Below are positions 7,899 to 16,257 of a DNA stretch of 41,960 nt, piece after piece. The translations under genes and the position numbers were made by a program. Each line of letters begins with the position of its first letter. The first letter of the stretch is position 1. This DNA comes from Opitutales bacterium. Its GTDB lineage: Bacteria; Verrucomicrobiota; Verrucomicrobiia; Opitutales; Intestinicryptomonadaceae. Below the pieces are notes generated by a model. The model had not been told where the DNA came from. It saw only the letters and a list, made by a program, of their open reading frames with translations, and did no database searches. The stretch is from contig SUVP01000011.1 of NCBI GenBank assembly GCA_015061945.1, forward strand, positions 70,572 through 112,531. The letters run 5' to 3'.

Positions 7899-8534
7899 AT
7901 GGACGAATTTGATTCAGATGACTTTTCAGAAAATTTCAATCCACGGGGCTGGACTGAAAAAGATTGGTTTTTGTATCTGAAAAAATCCGACGCCGAAATA
8001 TCACGATTCGCAAGCCTATACACAGTCAACCGCTTGCGTGGACATACCCTCGATGAGATTGCAGTAATGGCTGGCTGGCCGATGCCCAAAGAAGGCGTAT
8101 CTTTCGACGAACCAGAAGGCAATCCTGAAATGGATGCAGAGTTTTCCGAAGAACCGTGGACTCTCTTGAATCATCCAATCTATATTATCACACGTGCATT
8201 GCTTAAATGCCTACGCGAACATTTTGGTAGAGTTATCGACGAAACGCAAATATCACCAATGCTCGTTTGGGAAATTTCAAAAACTCTAACTGAAGCCGAA
8301 ACTTTTATGGCATTGGCGGCAAATTCAACCGACCTCGCAGAAGATTTGCTCGCACGGTGCAACTACAAAATGTCGTCTGTAAAACTCAACGACATTATGG
8401 CAAAAATCGACGAAATTCCAGAGCCAAAATCAGAGCAAGGCAAAGAGCGTATGCGTCGCATTGAAAATATCATTTTCGATTTGCGTCAAGTCTGCTTGAA
8501 TATGGCTGAAACATCAATCGTAAGTAAGAAATAA
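7899..8534 (+). CDS. Conserved-looking hypothetical protein
   Basis: The 211-residue product is soluble and acidic, with no signal peptide or membrane segment. It starts with an acidic stretch (residues 2-13, rich in D, E and S), followed by helical sequence with W-T-E-K-D-W and an alpha-helical C-terminal half. I recognise no family. It ends 3 nt before the PhoD-like gene, so they share a transcript. Codon use and reading-frame quality look like those of genuine neighbours. One possible role is a cytoplasmic partner of the downstream exported protein, but nothing in the sequence shows it. Confidence 0.7.
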   Translation: MDEFDSDDFSENFNPRGWTEKDWFLYLKKSDAEISRFASLYTVNRLRGHTLDEIAVMAGWPMPKEGVSFDEPEGNPEMDAEFSEEPWTLLNHPIYIITRALLKCLREHFGRVIDETQISPMLVWEISKTLTEAETFMALAANSTDLAEDLLARCNYKMSSVKLNDIMAKIDEIPEPKSEQGKERMRRIENIIFDLRQVCLNMAETSIVSKK

Positions 8535-8537
8535 TTT

Positions 8538-9824
8538 ATGAAAAACATCCTCATACTCCTGTTGATAAGCGTATCTGTGGCAATCGCACAAGATGTTAAA
8601 CTTTCGTCAGAACCAGCACACACTGCAGTTGGTGCTGTCGATATGCGTGAAGCAAGAATCATCACATCGGCAAAACCACTCGCAAACGAACTCGATGTTT
8701 GTTGGAAAGCCGACGCACCAGATAATAAAATTAAAGCGACAAAAAATTTAACAAATAAAAATTATCTCAATGAAGTCGTCTTTGAAAATCTCGAGCCAAA
8801 CACAGAATATAAGTATATCGTCAATGGGATAACAGGTTCGTTTAAAACAAAGCCCGATTATCTCGACCGCACTCCTCCGCCAGATTTCACTTTTGTCGCA
8901 CTCGGCAACAACTATATCAACGACAAAAAATACGATGTTCCCTTTAAAACCGAAGGTGGCGAGTACGAAGTTTTCCAAAGTGTTTGCTCGTCAAAACCAG
9001 ATTTCGCAATTTGGGTCGGCACGCAAAATGTTTTGAGAAATGCCGATGTCGGCTCGGAGAGTGCAATTTTCAATCGCCTCTTGCAAGCACGCACATTTGA
9101 ACAAAGCAAAAAACTTTTTAACTCGACTGCTAATTACAGTGTTCCAAATGCAGATGTTATTGCCGATTCAACTTCAATCGGTGCAGTCGAAAAAATGACA
9201 TCGTTTGCAAGACTTTGGGCAAACCCAAAATCGACAGAAAAAAATTCGTACTGCTACTCGTTCTCGTATGCCGACGCAGACTTCTTTGTCCTCGACGATT
9301 TCTCAAATCGAACAAATCTTGATTATGGCGACGCACGCCCGAAAATGCTCGGACAGTCGCAGATGACTTGGCTTTTCAACGCACTCGCAAATTCAAAAGC
9401 TACATTTAAATTTATTGTGATGAATACGCCTATCGCAAACCCAGTTGAAAGTTCAGAGAACTTCACTTTTGCATCGGAAGAAAGAAAAGCGTTGCTCGCA
9501 TTTTTGTCGGAAAAGAAAATTGAAGGCGTACTGATGATATCAGGCAAAAAAGGATATGGCGAAATAACAAAACTTATTCGTGCAGGAGCATACCCAATTT
9601 ATGAGTTAACCACTACTCCGCTTACCGACCGCCCAGCAAAAGAAATTAAAGAAATGAACTACTTTAGGGTTCCAAGTAGTGCAACACTCAAACGTGGATT
9701 CTCGCAAATAAAAATCGAAGGCAAAGAAGGTGCAAGAACTGCAACTTTTACGTTCTTCAACTCAAAAGGCGAACAAGGATTCTCGCTTACAATCAAAGAA
9801 TCGGAACTGAAAAAATTTGAATAA
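8538..9824 (+). CDS. Secreted PhoD-like phosphatase fold protein, active-site residues apparently lost
   Basis: The 428-residue protein has a cleavable signal peptide (ending near V-A-I-A-Q), an N-terminal Fn3/purple-acid-phosphatase-like beta domain ending in L-E-P-N-T-E-Y-K-Y, and a C-terminal region aligning by eye with PhoD/metallophosphoesterases. The recognisable anchors are Y-S-F-S-Y-A-D-A-D-F-F-V-L-D, L-G-Q-S-Q-M-T-W-L-F-N-A-L and F-K-F-I-V-M-N-T-P. The metal-ligand positions have changed: G-D-x-x-Y is replaced by V-G-T-Q-N-V, the D-D-H-D segment is absent, and S-G-D-x-H is S-G-K-K-G-Y. It is therefore probably a non-catalytic envelope protein. The fold call is moderately sure; loss of catalysis is inferred from those substitutions. 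A strong terminator follows. Confidence 0.7.
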   Translation: MKNILILLLISVSVAIAQDVKLSSEPAHTAVGAVDMREARIITSAKPLANELDVCWKADAPDNKIKATKNLTNKNYLNEVVFENLEPNTEYKYIVNGITGSFKTKPDYLDRTPPPDFTFVALGNNYINDKKYDVPFKTEGGEYEVFQSVCSSKPDFAIWVGTQNVLRNADVGSESAIFNRLLQARTFEQSKKLFNSTANYSVPNADVIADSTSIGAVEKMTSFARLWANPKSTEKNSYCYSFSYADADFFVLDDFSNRTNLDYGDARPKMLGQSQMTWLFNALANSKATFKFIVMNTPIANPVESSENFTFASEERKALLAFLSEKKIEGVLMISGKKGYGEITKLIRAGAYPIYELTTTPLTDRPAKEIKEMNYFRVPSSATLKRGFSQIKIEGKEGARTATFTFFNSKGEQGFSLTIKESELKKFE

Positions 9825-9839
9825 TTGAAAATAAAAAAA

Positions 9840-9872
9840 CAAAAATCGGCACCTTAAGGTGCCGATTTTTTC
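9840..9872. terminator. Bidirectional Rho-independent terminator
   Basis: AAAAATCGGCACC and GGTGCCGATTTTT form a near-perfect GC-rich stem with a tight TTAA centre and T-runs on both strands. It lies between the PhoD-like gene and the convergent xseA, and can end both transcripts. Confidence 0.92.
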
Positions 9873-9938
9873 GTGCCTTTAAAAATTAGTAAATTAGATT
9901 TCTAATTTGCACCAGTGGAATATTAGCACATATTATAT

Positions 9939-11231
9939 TTATTTTTTAACATCTTCAGCCTTTGCCGAAACACTGCCATCGGCAAAACGTAAATCAAAAG
10001 TATCGCCTTCAGACATCGACGTTGCTGTGATTGTGCGACCTTGCTTATCGGTCGCCAACGCAAAACCACGTTTGAGAGTGCTTTCAACATCAAGGATTTC
10101 AAGACGCTTCGCTTGTGCTAAAACTCGTTCTCGCATTATCGCAATTCTATGCTGTGGAGATATTGATGTAAGTCGTTCCGAACTCTTTGCAAGCACATCT
10201 TTTGCCTTTTGAAACGCATTCATAATATTAGAATCTAACCTCGATTCTAACTCATCCATACGCAATGTAAGATTGGCAATTTTTGCAGATGGCGAATTTA
10301 ATCGCAAAATTTCTTTACAAGAATCGAGCTTATCAGAAAGAGTCGACAATCTATAATCTGCTCGCATAGCAATTGCCTTGAAAGTATCTTGCAAATTTGA
10401 AACACAATCAACGTAAGCACTCGAGATATGTTCTGCCGCCGCACTCGGAGTTTCTGCACGCAAGTCTGACGCAAAGTCTGATAGAGTAAAATCTATCTCG
10501 TGTCCGACTGCAGATATTGTCGGGATAGAACAGTCGGCAACTGCTCGTGCGACAACTTCTTCATTGAAACACCAAAGGTCTTCGAGACTTCCACCACCTC
10601 GCATCACAATGGCTACATCAAAGTGCGAGCCGTCATCAAAAGTGTAATCTTGAGCAAATTTTAGTTGCGAAACAATCTCTGCCGAAGCCTCGTTGCCTTG
10701 CACCCTCGACGGCAAAATCCAAATATTTCCACGCCAACCTCTACGCTTTAAAATCCTGTAAAAATCACGGATTGCCGCTCCTGTCGGCGATGTTATCACT
10801 GCAATATTTTTTGGCATTTGTGGAATAGGCTTTTTCCTATTTGCATCAAACAAACCCTCGTCAGCAAGTTTTTTCTTTAACGCATTAAAACGTGCCGATA
10901 AGTCGCCAGTGCCGTCAGGCAGTGCTGTTCTAACGATAAGCTGATAGGTTCCTCTCTGTTCAAAAAGTGATATTTCGCCAAACGCAAAAATCTTTGCTCC
11001 GTCTTTGAGTGGGAATGAAACGGCACGAGCATTGCCTTTAAATAGGACTGCAGAAATAGATGCGTCGGCATCTTTCAATGTAAAATAGGTGTGTCCGCTT
11101 TGATACGTTTTTAAGTTTGAGACTTCCCCACTAATCCATAATTCAGGCACAGATGTTTTCACAAGCATCTTGAAGCGACGCGAAAATTCGCTCACGCTCA
11201 AAATTTCATCACTCTGTTGTAAAAACGACAT
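9939..11231 (-). CDS. xseA: Exodeoxyribonuclease VII large subunit
   Basis: The 430-residue protein starts with the OB-fold DNA-binding domain (S-V-S-E-F-S-R-R-F-K through G-H-x-Y-F-T-L-K-D). The core follows, with V-I-T-S-P-T-G-A-A-I-R-D-F, R-G-G-G-S-L-E-D-L-W-x-F-N and S-A-V-G-H-E-I-D-F-T-L-x-D-F-x-S-D-x-R-A-x-T-P-S, all diagnostic of XseA, then a coiled-coil C-terminus. With XseB it degrades single-stranded DNA. No xseB was found in the window, although it often sits next to xseA. The gene is last in the long mqn transcript, 1 nt after the VTT gene, and an AAGGG precedes the ATG. Confidence 0.95.
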   Translation of the reverse strand: MSFLQQSDEILSVSEFSRRFKMLVKTSVPELWISGEVSNLKTYQSGHTYFTLKDADASISAVLFKGNARAVSFPLKDGAKIFAFGEISLFEQRGTYQLIVRTALPDGTGDLSARFNALKKKLADEGLFDANRKKPIPQMPKNIAVITSPTGAAIRDFYRILKRRGWRGNIWILPSRVQGNEASAEIVSQLKFAQDYTFDDGSHFDVAIVMRGGGSLEDLWCFNEEVVARAVADCSIPTISAVGHEIDFTLSDFASDLRAETPSAAAEHISSAYVDCVSNLQDTFKAIAMRADYRLSTLSDKLDSCKEILRLNSPSAKIANLTLRMDELESRLDSNIMNAFQKAKDVLAKSSERLTSISPQHRIAIMRERVLAQAKRLEILDVESTLKRGFALATDKQGRTITATSMSEGDTFDLRFADGSVSAKAEDVKK

Positions 11232-11232
11232 C

Positions 11233-11922
11233 TTACCCTTTTCTAATTTTATATCCGTACCGTTTATCTAAAATACGTGCGATTATTGCTATGACAAAAA
11301 GTAAGCTTGATGCCAACATAATTTTTGAAATTCCACCCTCAAAAATTCCTTCGCCAAAATAAATGTAAGCTACAATTTGAATATACTGAATCGGCAATGA
11401 TACAATCGCATACTTAAAAAGAGATACGTTTGCTACACCCAACCCATAATTCTGAACAGAAAGTGGATTCCCAGGAATCATTCTCATCAAAAAAATCAAC
11501 TCGTATTCTTCGCTCGGCAAAATTTGTGGAATTTTTATATTGCGTCTTGCGAGAACCGATCGCAAAAATGTGCCAAATTTTCTTCCCAAAAAATACGAAA
11601 GAAAAATATTTGCCGTAACACCAAGCAAACAAAACAACAACACAACAACAAAAGAGTATTCATCTGTGCGAGCCGATGCCAAAAAGTAAACAGGCGTTAC
11701 TGGTAAGAAAAATAAAGGCAGAATTAAAATCGCTAACGAATAAAAAATAAGCGGGACGCCATTGAGCATACCTACGGCTGAACGAAAATATACACTTAAA
11801 TCGGCAATAAATTTTGTGATTACATCTTGCCAAACGAAAATGCTCCATAAGAAAATTGCGATGATACAAAATGTACCAAATAGCAAAAATTTTAATTTTC
11901 TCTCTTTTATAAAATTCAGCAT
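11233..11922 (-). CDS. VTT-domain (TVP38/TMEM64, DedA-related) membrane protein
   Basis: The 229-residue polytopic protein carries the VTT/SNARE-associated signature: L-P-V-T-P-V-Y-F-L-A-S-A, then G-x-T-A-N-I-F-L-S-Y-F-L-G-R-K-F-G and F-L-M-R-M-I-P-G-N-P. The last corresponds to the R-x-x-P-x-x-P region of the family. Related proteins act as lipid scramblases or transport undecaprenyl phosphate; the specific activity here is not evident. It lies between mqnB (16-nt gap) and xseA (1-nt gap) in the menaquinone transcript. Confidence 0.85.
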   Translation of the reverse strand: MLNFIKERKLKFLLFGTFCIIAIFLWSIFVWQDVITKFIADLSVYFRSAVGMLNGVPLIFYSLAILILPLFFLPVTPVYFLASARTDEYSFVVVLLFCLLGVTANIFLSYFLGRKFGTFLRSVLARRNIKIPQILPSEEYELIFLMRMIPGNPLSVQNYGLGVANVSLFKYAIVSLPIQYIQIVAYIYFGEGIFEGGISKIMLASSLLFVIAIIARILDKRYGYKIRKG

Positions 11923-11938
11923 TTTCTATCAAATTTTA

Positions 11939-12517
11939 TTAAATCCAGATATTATCCATCTCAGCAAAACCTTCAGACAACCTGAGAATATTTGCGTGAG
12001 TATCGCACTTTTCTGAAAAGTCGGTAAGCATTTTTATCATTTCAATTTTCTTTGAAAATATCGAAGCCGAGCGTGCGAGTGCATAACCTTCCATATCGAT
12101 AAGCTCTCCAAATTTGCCAGCTCGCATACGTTCGTCAGTAGTTGAAATTGGTCTGCTTGCCGATACCAACGTTTTGCCAGAATTGCTCAATTTGTAAACT
12201 TCGTCATTATAAGGCTCAAGACACTTTACTTTTGAAATTTTGTAGCACTTGCCAAGCTCAATTTTCTTTGGCATTTTTTTTGTAATTGCAAGCCCTACCG
12301 CTCCGATATTCAGCGATTCCTCAAACTTAAATTTTTTTGTCGCCCACGCAAATGCAACCGATGCATTCACCAAGCCGATACCGGTAATCACAACTATTTT
12401 TGATTTATTTCGCCACACTTCAAACGGAGCTTCGCAAATTTTTTTGAAGCCATAGTTTTTATTTTTTAGAGCAGACTCGCACTCCCACAATGTAGCACAA
12501 AAAACAACCTTTAGCAT
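11939..12517 (-). CDS. mqnB: Futalosine hydrolase-like nucleosidase
   Basis: The 192-residue protein belongs to the PNP/MTAN phosphorylase superfamily. It has a T-G-I-G-L-V-N-A motif, an N-I-G-A-V-G motif and D-M-E-G-Y-A-L-A with the substrate-binding glutamate. Its place directly after mqnD (7-nt overlap) in an otherwise complete futalosine cluster marks it as MqnB, which releases hypoxanthine from futalosine to give dehypoxanthinyl futalosine. The enzyme is somewhat short for the family. No aminofutalosine deaminase is visible here, so it may act on 6-amino-6-deoxyfutalosine directly, as the MTAN of Helicobacter and Campylobacter does. That alternative is inference. Confidence 0.85.
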   Translation of the reverse strand: MLKVVFCATLWECESALKNKNYGFKKICEAPFEVWRNKSKIVVITGIGLVNASVAFAWATKKFKFEESLNIGAVGLAITKKMPKKIELGKCYKISKVKCLEPYNDEVYKLSNSGKTLVSASRPISTTDERMRAGKFGELIDMEGYALARSASIFSKKIEMIKMLTDFSEKCDTHANILRLSEGFAEMDNIWI

Positions 12518-13263
12518 TTTGCTAATTCCTCCAAAAGTTTTGCACGCAAATGCGAAATATCGAACGAAAATTCGTTTACAAAAGCGTATATATGTTTTTG
12601 CAAAACGTCGCCTTGCAAGTGTTGAGCCATACTTGCAACGTAAGGATAAGTTGCCTCTGGATTATCAAAAGCAATCTTCAAACTTTGGCGAATTAAATCT
12701 TCAATTTGATTTCTCATTTCGAGAAAATCTCGACGCACACAGATACAACCGAGCGGGACAGCCAGCCCTGATTTTTCGGTCCAATGATTCCCCAAATCTG
12801 CCAACAATTTCAGCCCTTGCGACTCAAACACAAATCGCCCTTCGTGAATCAAAACCCCTGCTTGAAATTCTCCATTTGCGACACGTTCGGCGACATCACG
12901 AAAATACATTGGTTCAAGAATTACATCTTTTCCTAAATAATATTTGAGCAAAAGCGACGCTGTTGTATTCAGCCCAGGCACTGCAATCGGCTTAGTTTTA
13001 TCGATACTATCGACATTACCGACAAGAACAGGTCCTGTACCGATACCGAGTGCCGAGCCTGCATCGAGCAACTCGTAATCATCTTGAACATTTAGATATT
13101 GTGCGAACGAAAGTTTTGTAATTGGATATTCTTTTTTCTCTGCCGAAAGATTCAAATTTTCGATATCGTCGAAGACAAATTCAAAATCCGATGCGATGAT
13201 TTTTTTAATCAACGCATAAAATGAAAACGTGTCGTTTGGACATGGTGAAATTGCAAATTTCAT
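12511..13263 (-). CDS. mqnD: 1,4-dihydroxy-6-naphthoate synthase
   Basis: The 250-residue protein begins with S-P-C-P-N-D-T-F-S-F-Y-A-L (residues 6-18), the hallmark of MqnD. It continues with the periplasmic-binding-protein-like fold of the family (K-P-I-A-V-P-G-L-N-T-T-A, L-I-H-E-G-R-F, L-P-L-type G-L-A-V-P-L-G). It converts cyclic dehypoxanthinyl futalosine to 1,4-dihydroxy-6-naphthoate. Gene order mqnC-mqnD-mqnB with a 2-nt gap and a 7-nt overlap supports co-translation. Confidence 0.95.
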   Translation of the reverse strand: MKFAISPCPNDTFSFYALIKKIIASDFEFVFDDIENLNLSAEKKEYPITKLSFAQYLNVQDDYELLDAGSALGIGTGPVLVGNVDSIDKTKPIAVPGLNTTASLLLKYYLGKDVILEPMYFRDVAERVANGEFQAGVLIHEGRFVFESQGLKLLADLGNHWTEKSGLAVPLGCICVRRDFLEMRNQIEDLIRQSLKIAFDNPEATYPYVASMAQHLQGDVLQKHIYAFVNEFSFDISHLRAKLLEELAKC

Positions 13264-13265
13264 TT

Positions 13266-14324
13266 TTAGAAAACTTTTATTGTATTGTAAAGTCCGTCTC
13301 GTTCACGAGCGACAAACCCAGCGTTTTGGATAACTTTACGCATATTTGCCGATGTTGCACGATTATCAATACCAGCTGCCCGCACTACCATTTCGTCCAT
13401 AAGCACGCCTCCGACATCGTTTGCACCAAACATCAACGCAATTTCAGCCGAACGCAAACCTTCGGTCAACCAACCCGACTGAACATATTTCACATTATCC
13501 AAATAAATTCTGCCGATTGCTAACATCTTCAAAAATTCGGGCGAACCAACTCTATCCACCTTACCCTCAATCTCGGTATTTTCTGGAGCTACCGGCCAAG
13601 CGATAAATGCTTTAAACACACCTGTTTCATCTTGAACACGTCTGACAACATCGAGATGTTCAACTCTTTCCGAGAGCGTTTCGCCGATTCCAAAAGTCAT
13701 CGTTGCCGATGAACACATACCAAGTTTTGCAAGCGAGTGCATAACTTCGGTCCATTCTTCGACAGTACATTTATTTCCGCAAACTTCACGTCTGACACGT
13801 GGAGAAAGAATATCTGACGCCCCTGGGATAGAATCTAACCCAGCTTTTTGCAAACGCTCGAGACACTCGATTATCGAGATATTTTTTTCACGTGCAAACC
13901 AAACAATTTCAGACGGTGAAAAAACGTGAAGCCACAACTTTGGGAATGCTGTTTTTATCCGTCGCAAAATTTGCTCTGCCCAATCGAGAGTAAAATCGGG
14001 ATGGAGTCCACCTTGTAGCATAATTTGCACGCCACCACGCTCGACAGCATCGGCACAAAGAGCGAAAATTTCGTCATCGGTCATTCTAAACGGAGCAACT
14101 CGTCCAGCCTTTGCATGATACGCACAGAACTTGCAACATGCCTTGCAGATGTTTGAATAATTTATCATTCTGTTGACGATATATCCAGCTTCGTTCGATG
14201 AATCGAGCTGTTTACGTCGTGCAGTTGCGAGCTCCGCAAGGTCGAACAATGATGCGTCGAAAAGCGATAAGCATTCTTGTTGCGATATTCTTTCGCAATT
14301 TTTTATTTTATCAAACAAGTTCAT
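13266..14324 (-). CDS. mqnC: Cyclic dehypoxanthinyl futalosine synthase (radical SAM)
   Basis: The 352-residue radical SAM enzyme has the CxxxCxxC cluster motif in C-K-A-C-C-K-F-C (cysteines 1, 5 and 8 of that string). The MqnC-specific L-Q-G-G-L-H-P and H-V-F-S-P-S-E-I segments distinguish it from MqnE. It cyclises dehypoxanthinyl futalosine. The start overlaps the 3' end of mqnA by 14 nt and the stop is 2 nt before mqnD. Confidence 0.94.
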   Translation of the reverse strand: MNLFDKIKNCERISQQECLSLFDASLFDLAELATARRKQLDSSNEAGYIVNRMINYSNICKACCKFCAYHAKAGRVAPFRMTDDEIFALCADAVERGGVQIMLQGGLHPDFTLDWAEQILRRIKTAFPKLWLHVFSPSEIVWFAREKNISIIECLERLQKAGLDSIPGASDILSPRVRREVCGNKCTVEEWTEVMHSLAKLGMCSSATMTFGIGETLSERVEHLDVVRRVQDETGVFKAFIAWPVAPENTEIEGKVDRVGSPEFLKMLAIGRIYLDNVKYVQSGWLTEGLRSAEIALMFGANDVGGVLMDEMVVRAAGIDNRATSANMRKVIQNAGFVARERDGLYNTIKVF

Positions 14325-15078
14325 TTGCGTACAAATTTTTCACAAAGTTAAAGCTTTCCCAAAAATCTTTTTCAGGAAGTTTATAAATCAATTTCGTATA
14401 ATATTCGGCAAGTTTTTCGCACGATATTGACACTTTTTGCTGACGCTCAAAAATCGCCGATATTTTCGCAAGTTGCGACTCTTTTTCTCTTTCAAATTTT
14501 TCGAGCGATTCGTTGAAATAATCGAGTGCTACTTTGCGTGCTGAATCGTAAATATCACGTCTTGCAACGGCTATTGCATAAATCATTTTATTGCCGACAA
14601 CCTCTTTCCACATCTCGCCCAAATCGTATTTATATGGATATTCTGGATTAGAAAATGCGAGTGCAGAATTGCCAATTAAAAGCACTGCATCAGCCGTTTC
14701 ATACGGAGCACGTTCGAGCGACAACAAGTCTAAACCATATTTGCGAGCCACCAAATATCCGAATGCTTTTGACGATGTTCCAGTTTCGGCAGTGATAAAA
14801 AGTGTGCCATTTTGCAGTAATTCAATCGGACGTTTTGTAAACAGTTCAACCGACATAATCGTGCCATCGCCACTGATACAAATTTCTGGAATAACAGCGT
14901 AATCTTTTTCGATACTGGGATAAATCCAGCGAGATATTAGCGAAATATCGAGTTCTTTTTTTTCGGCAAGCTCGTTCAAACGTGCGGGACAATCCTCTAC
15001 CATCTCAAAATTTTGGGAGTTGGCACAAAACAGTGGAATACTGTTTATGTAGGATATTTTCCCGAACTTATACTGCAT
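14311..15078 (-). CDS. mqnA: Chorismate dehydratase
   Basis: The 255-residue protein starts with K-I-S-Y-I-N-S-I-P-L-F (residues 7-17), the conserved MqnA opening. A T-A-E-T-G-T-S-S-K-A ligand-pocket segment follows, then L-L-I-G-N-S-A-L. It removes water from chorismate to give 3-enolpyruvyl-benzoate, the entry step of the futalosine route. It overlaps mqnE by 11 nt and mqnC by 14 nt. Confidence 0.94.
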   Translation of the reverse strand: MQYKFGKISYINSIPLFCANSQNFEMVEDCPARLNELAEKKELDISLISRWIYPSIEKDYAVIPEICISGDGTIMSVELFTKRPIELLQNGTLFITAETGTSSKAFGYLVARKYGLDLLSLERAPYETADAVLLIGNSALAFSNPEYPYKYDLGEMWKEVVGNKMIYAIAVARRDIYDSARKVALDYFNESLEKFEREKESQLAKISAIFERQQKVSISCEKLAEYYTKLIYKLPEKDFWESFNFVKNLYANELV

Positions 15079-16111
15079 AATTTGAATTTACTTTTACTGG
15101 TTCAAAACCTGCCCCGATAATCGTACGACGCATAAATTCTTCGGTACGTTCTGTACGAGTCGCCCCCGCAGCAACTGCGACTTCTTCTTGCCAATGCGTT
15201 CCACCGATATCATCGGCACCAAAGTTCAGCAAAATCTGTGCGAGTCTATCGCCGAAGTGAGTAATTGGAACTCTTATATGCGGAAAATTATCGAGCAACA
15301 AGCGAGCTAACGCACAAATTTTCAAATCGTAAACGCCTGACGCTTTCGAGGAAATATCGCTTGCACCTTTGCGGAATGGGAGTGGAACAAACGCCTTAAA
15401 TCCACCTGTTTCATCTTGAAGATTACGCAAACGCAACAAGTGGTCTACAATCGATTCAGGCGTTTCGATGTGTCCATAAAGCATAGTTGCGTTTGTTTTC
15501 AATCCACAATTATGTGCCGTACGCATTGCTCCGAGCCATTCGTCTGCAGTGAGTTTATTTGGTGAAATTTTTGCACGGATTGCATCGTCGAAAATTTCTG
15601 CACCACCACCTGGCAATGCACCAGTTCCAGCCGACATCAATTCTTTGATAACGTCATCAAGAGGTTTGCCCGACACACGAGACATCAGTACGCATTCAGA
15701 CACCGTAAACGTTACCGCATTCAATTTTGGATCGGCACGTTTGACTGCCTTGACGATATCCAAGTAATATTCGTAAGGGAGCTTCGAGTACATTCCACCG
15801 ATAATATGGATTTCTTCAGCACCTTTTTCTGAAAGTTTTTTTGCACTTTCGTAGACATCATCAGCCGACAAAAGATACGCACCATCTTGCCCTTCTTTTC
15901 GAGAAAATGAACATATTGGGCAAAGTGCTTCGCAAATATTTGAATATGTTATTGCCGCATTTATCGCATAGTGCGACTTTGTTCCGTGCAACTGACGGCG
16001 GACCGCATCGGCACGGCGACCCATCTCGATAGGGTTGCCGTTGATGAGCATATCGAGTGCTTCATCTCGACCGATTCTTTTTGTGTCGGCTCTTTTTTCT
16101 AAAATATCCAT
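15068..16111 (-). CDS. mqnE: Aminofutalosine synthase (radical SAM)
   Basis: The 347-residue radical SAM protein has C-E-A-L-C-P-I-C (CxxxCxxC) and the E-E-I-H-I-I-G-G motif that separates MqnE from MqnC. T-V-S-E-C-V, P-G-G-G-A-E-I-F and Y-G-H-I-E-T follow. It couples 3-enolpyruvyl-benzoate with S-adenosylmethionine to make 6-amino-6-deoxyfutalosine. It is the first gene of the minus-strand run that extends through xseA, and diverges from ubiA across 146 bp. Confidence 0.94.
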   Translation of the reverse strand: MDILEKRADTKRIGRDEALDMLINGNPIEMGRRADAVRRQLHGTKSHYAINAAITYSNICEALCPICSFSRKEGQDGAYLLSADDVYESAKKLSEKGAEEIHIIGGMYSKLPYEYYLDIVKAVKRADPKLNAVTFTVSECVLMSRVSGKPLDDVIKELMSAGTGALPGGGAEIFDDAIRAKISPNKLTADEWLGAMRTAHNCGLKTNATMLYGHIETPESIVDHLLRLRNLQDETGGFKAFVPLPFRKGASDISSKASGVYDLKICALARLLLDNFPHIRVPITHFGDRLAQILLNFGADDIGGTHWQEEVAVAAGATRTERTEEFMRRTIIGAGFEPVKVNSNYAV

Positions 16112-16139
16112 TCATACAAGGATGGATTAGACGAAAAAT

Positions 16140-16166
16140 TTGTCAACTTTCTTTAAAAAATATAAT
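16140..16166 (+). promoter_or_regulatory. Possible promoter for ubiA-ubiX-ubiD
   Basis: TTGTCA (16140-16145) and a perfect TATAAT (16161-16166) lie upstream of ubiA in the divergent mqnE/ubiA gap. The spacer is 15 nt, two shorter than ideal, so this is a weak call despite the perfect -10 box. Confidence 0.35.
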
Positions 16167-16257
16167 CGTACAAATTTTCGACAATTTTTCTTATGGGAAC
16201 ATCAAGTAGAAAGAATTTAGGTTTGCGATTTTCAGAAAAATCTAAATAGTTAATTTT

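Noticed and set aside
9825..9938. A possible xseB next to xseA
   Set aside because: Only a terminator and AT-rich spacer are present; no 60-80 codon frame fits XseB.
16112..16257. Further genes in the mqnE/ubiA gap
   Set aside because: Only an 18-codon frame is present; listed as a weak finding instead of a gene.
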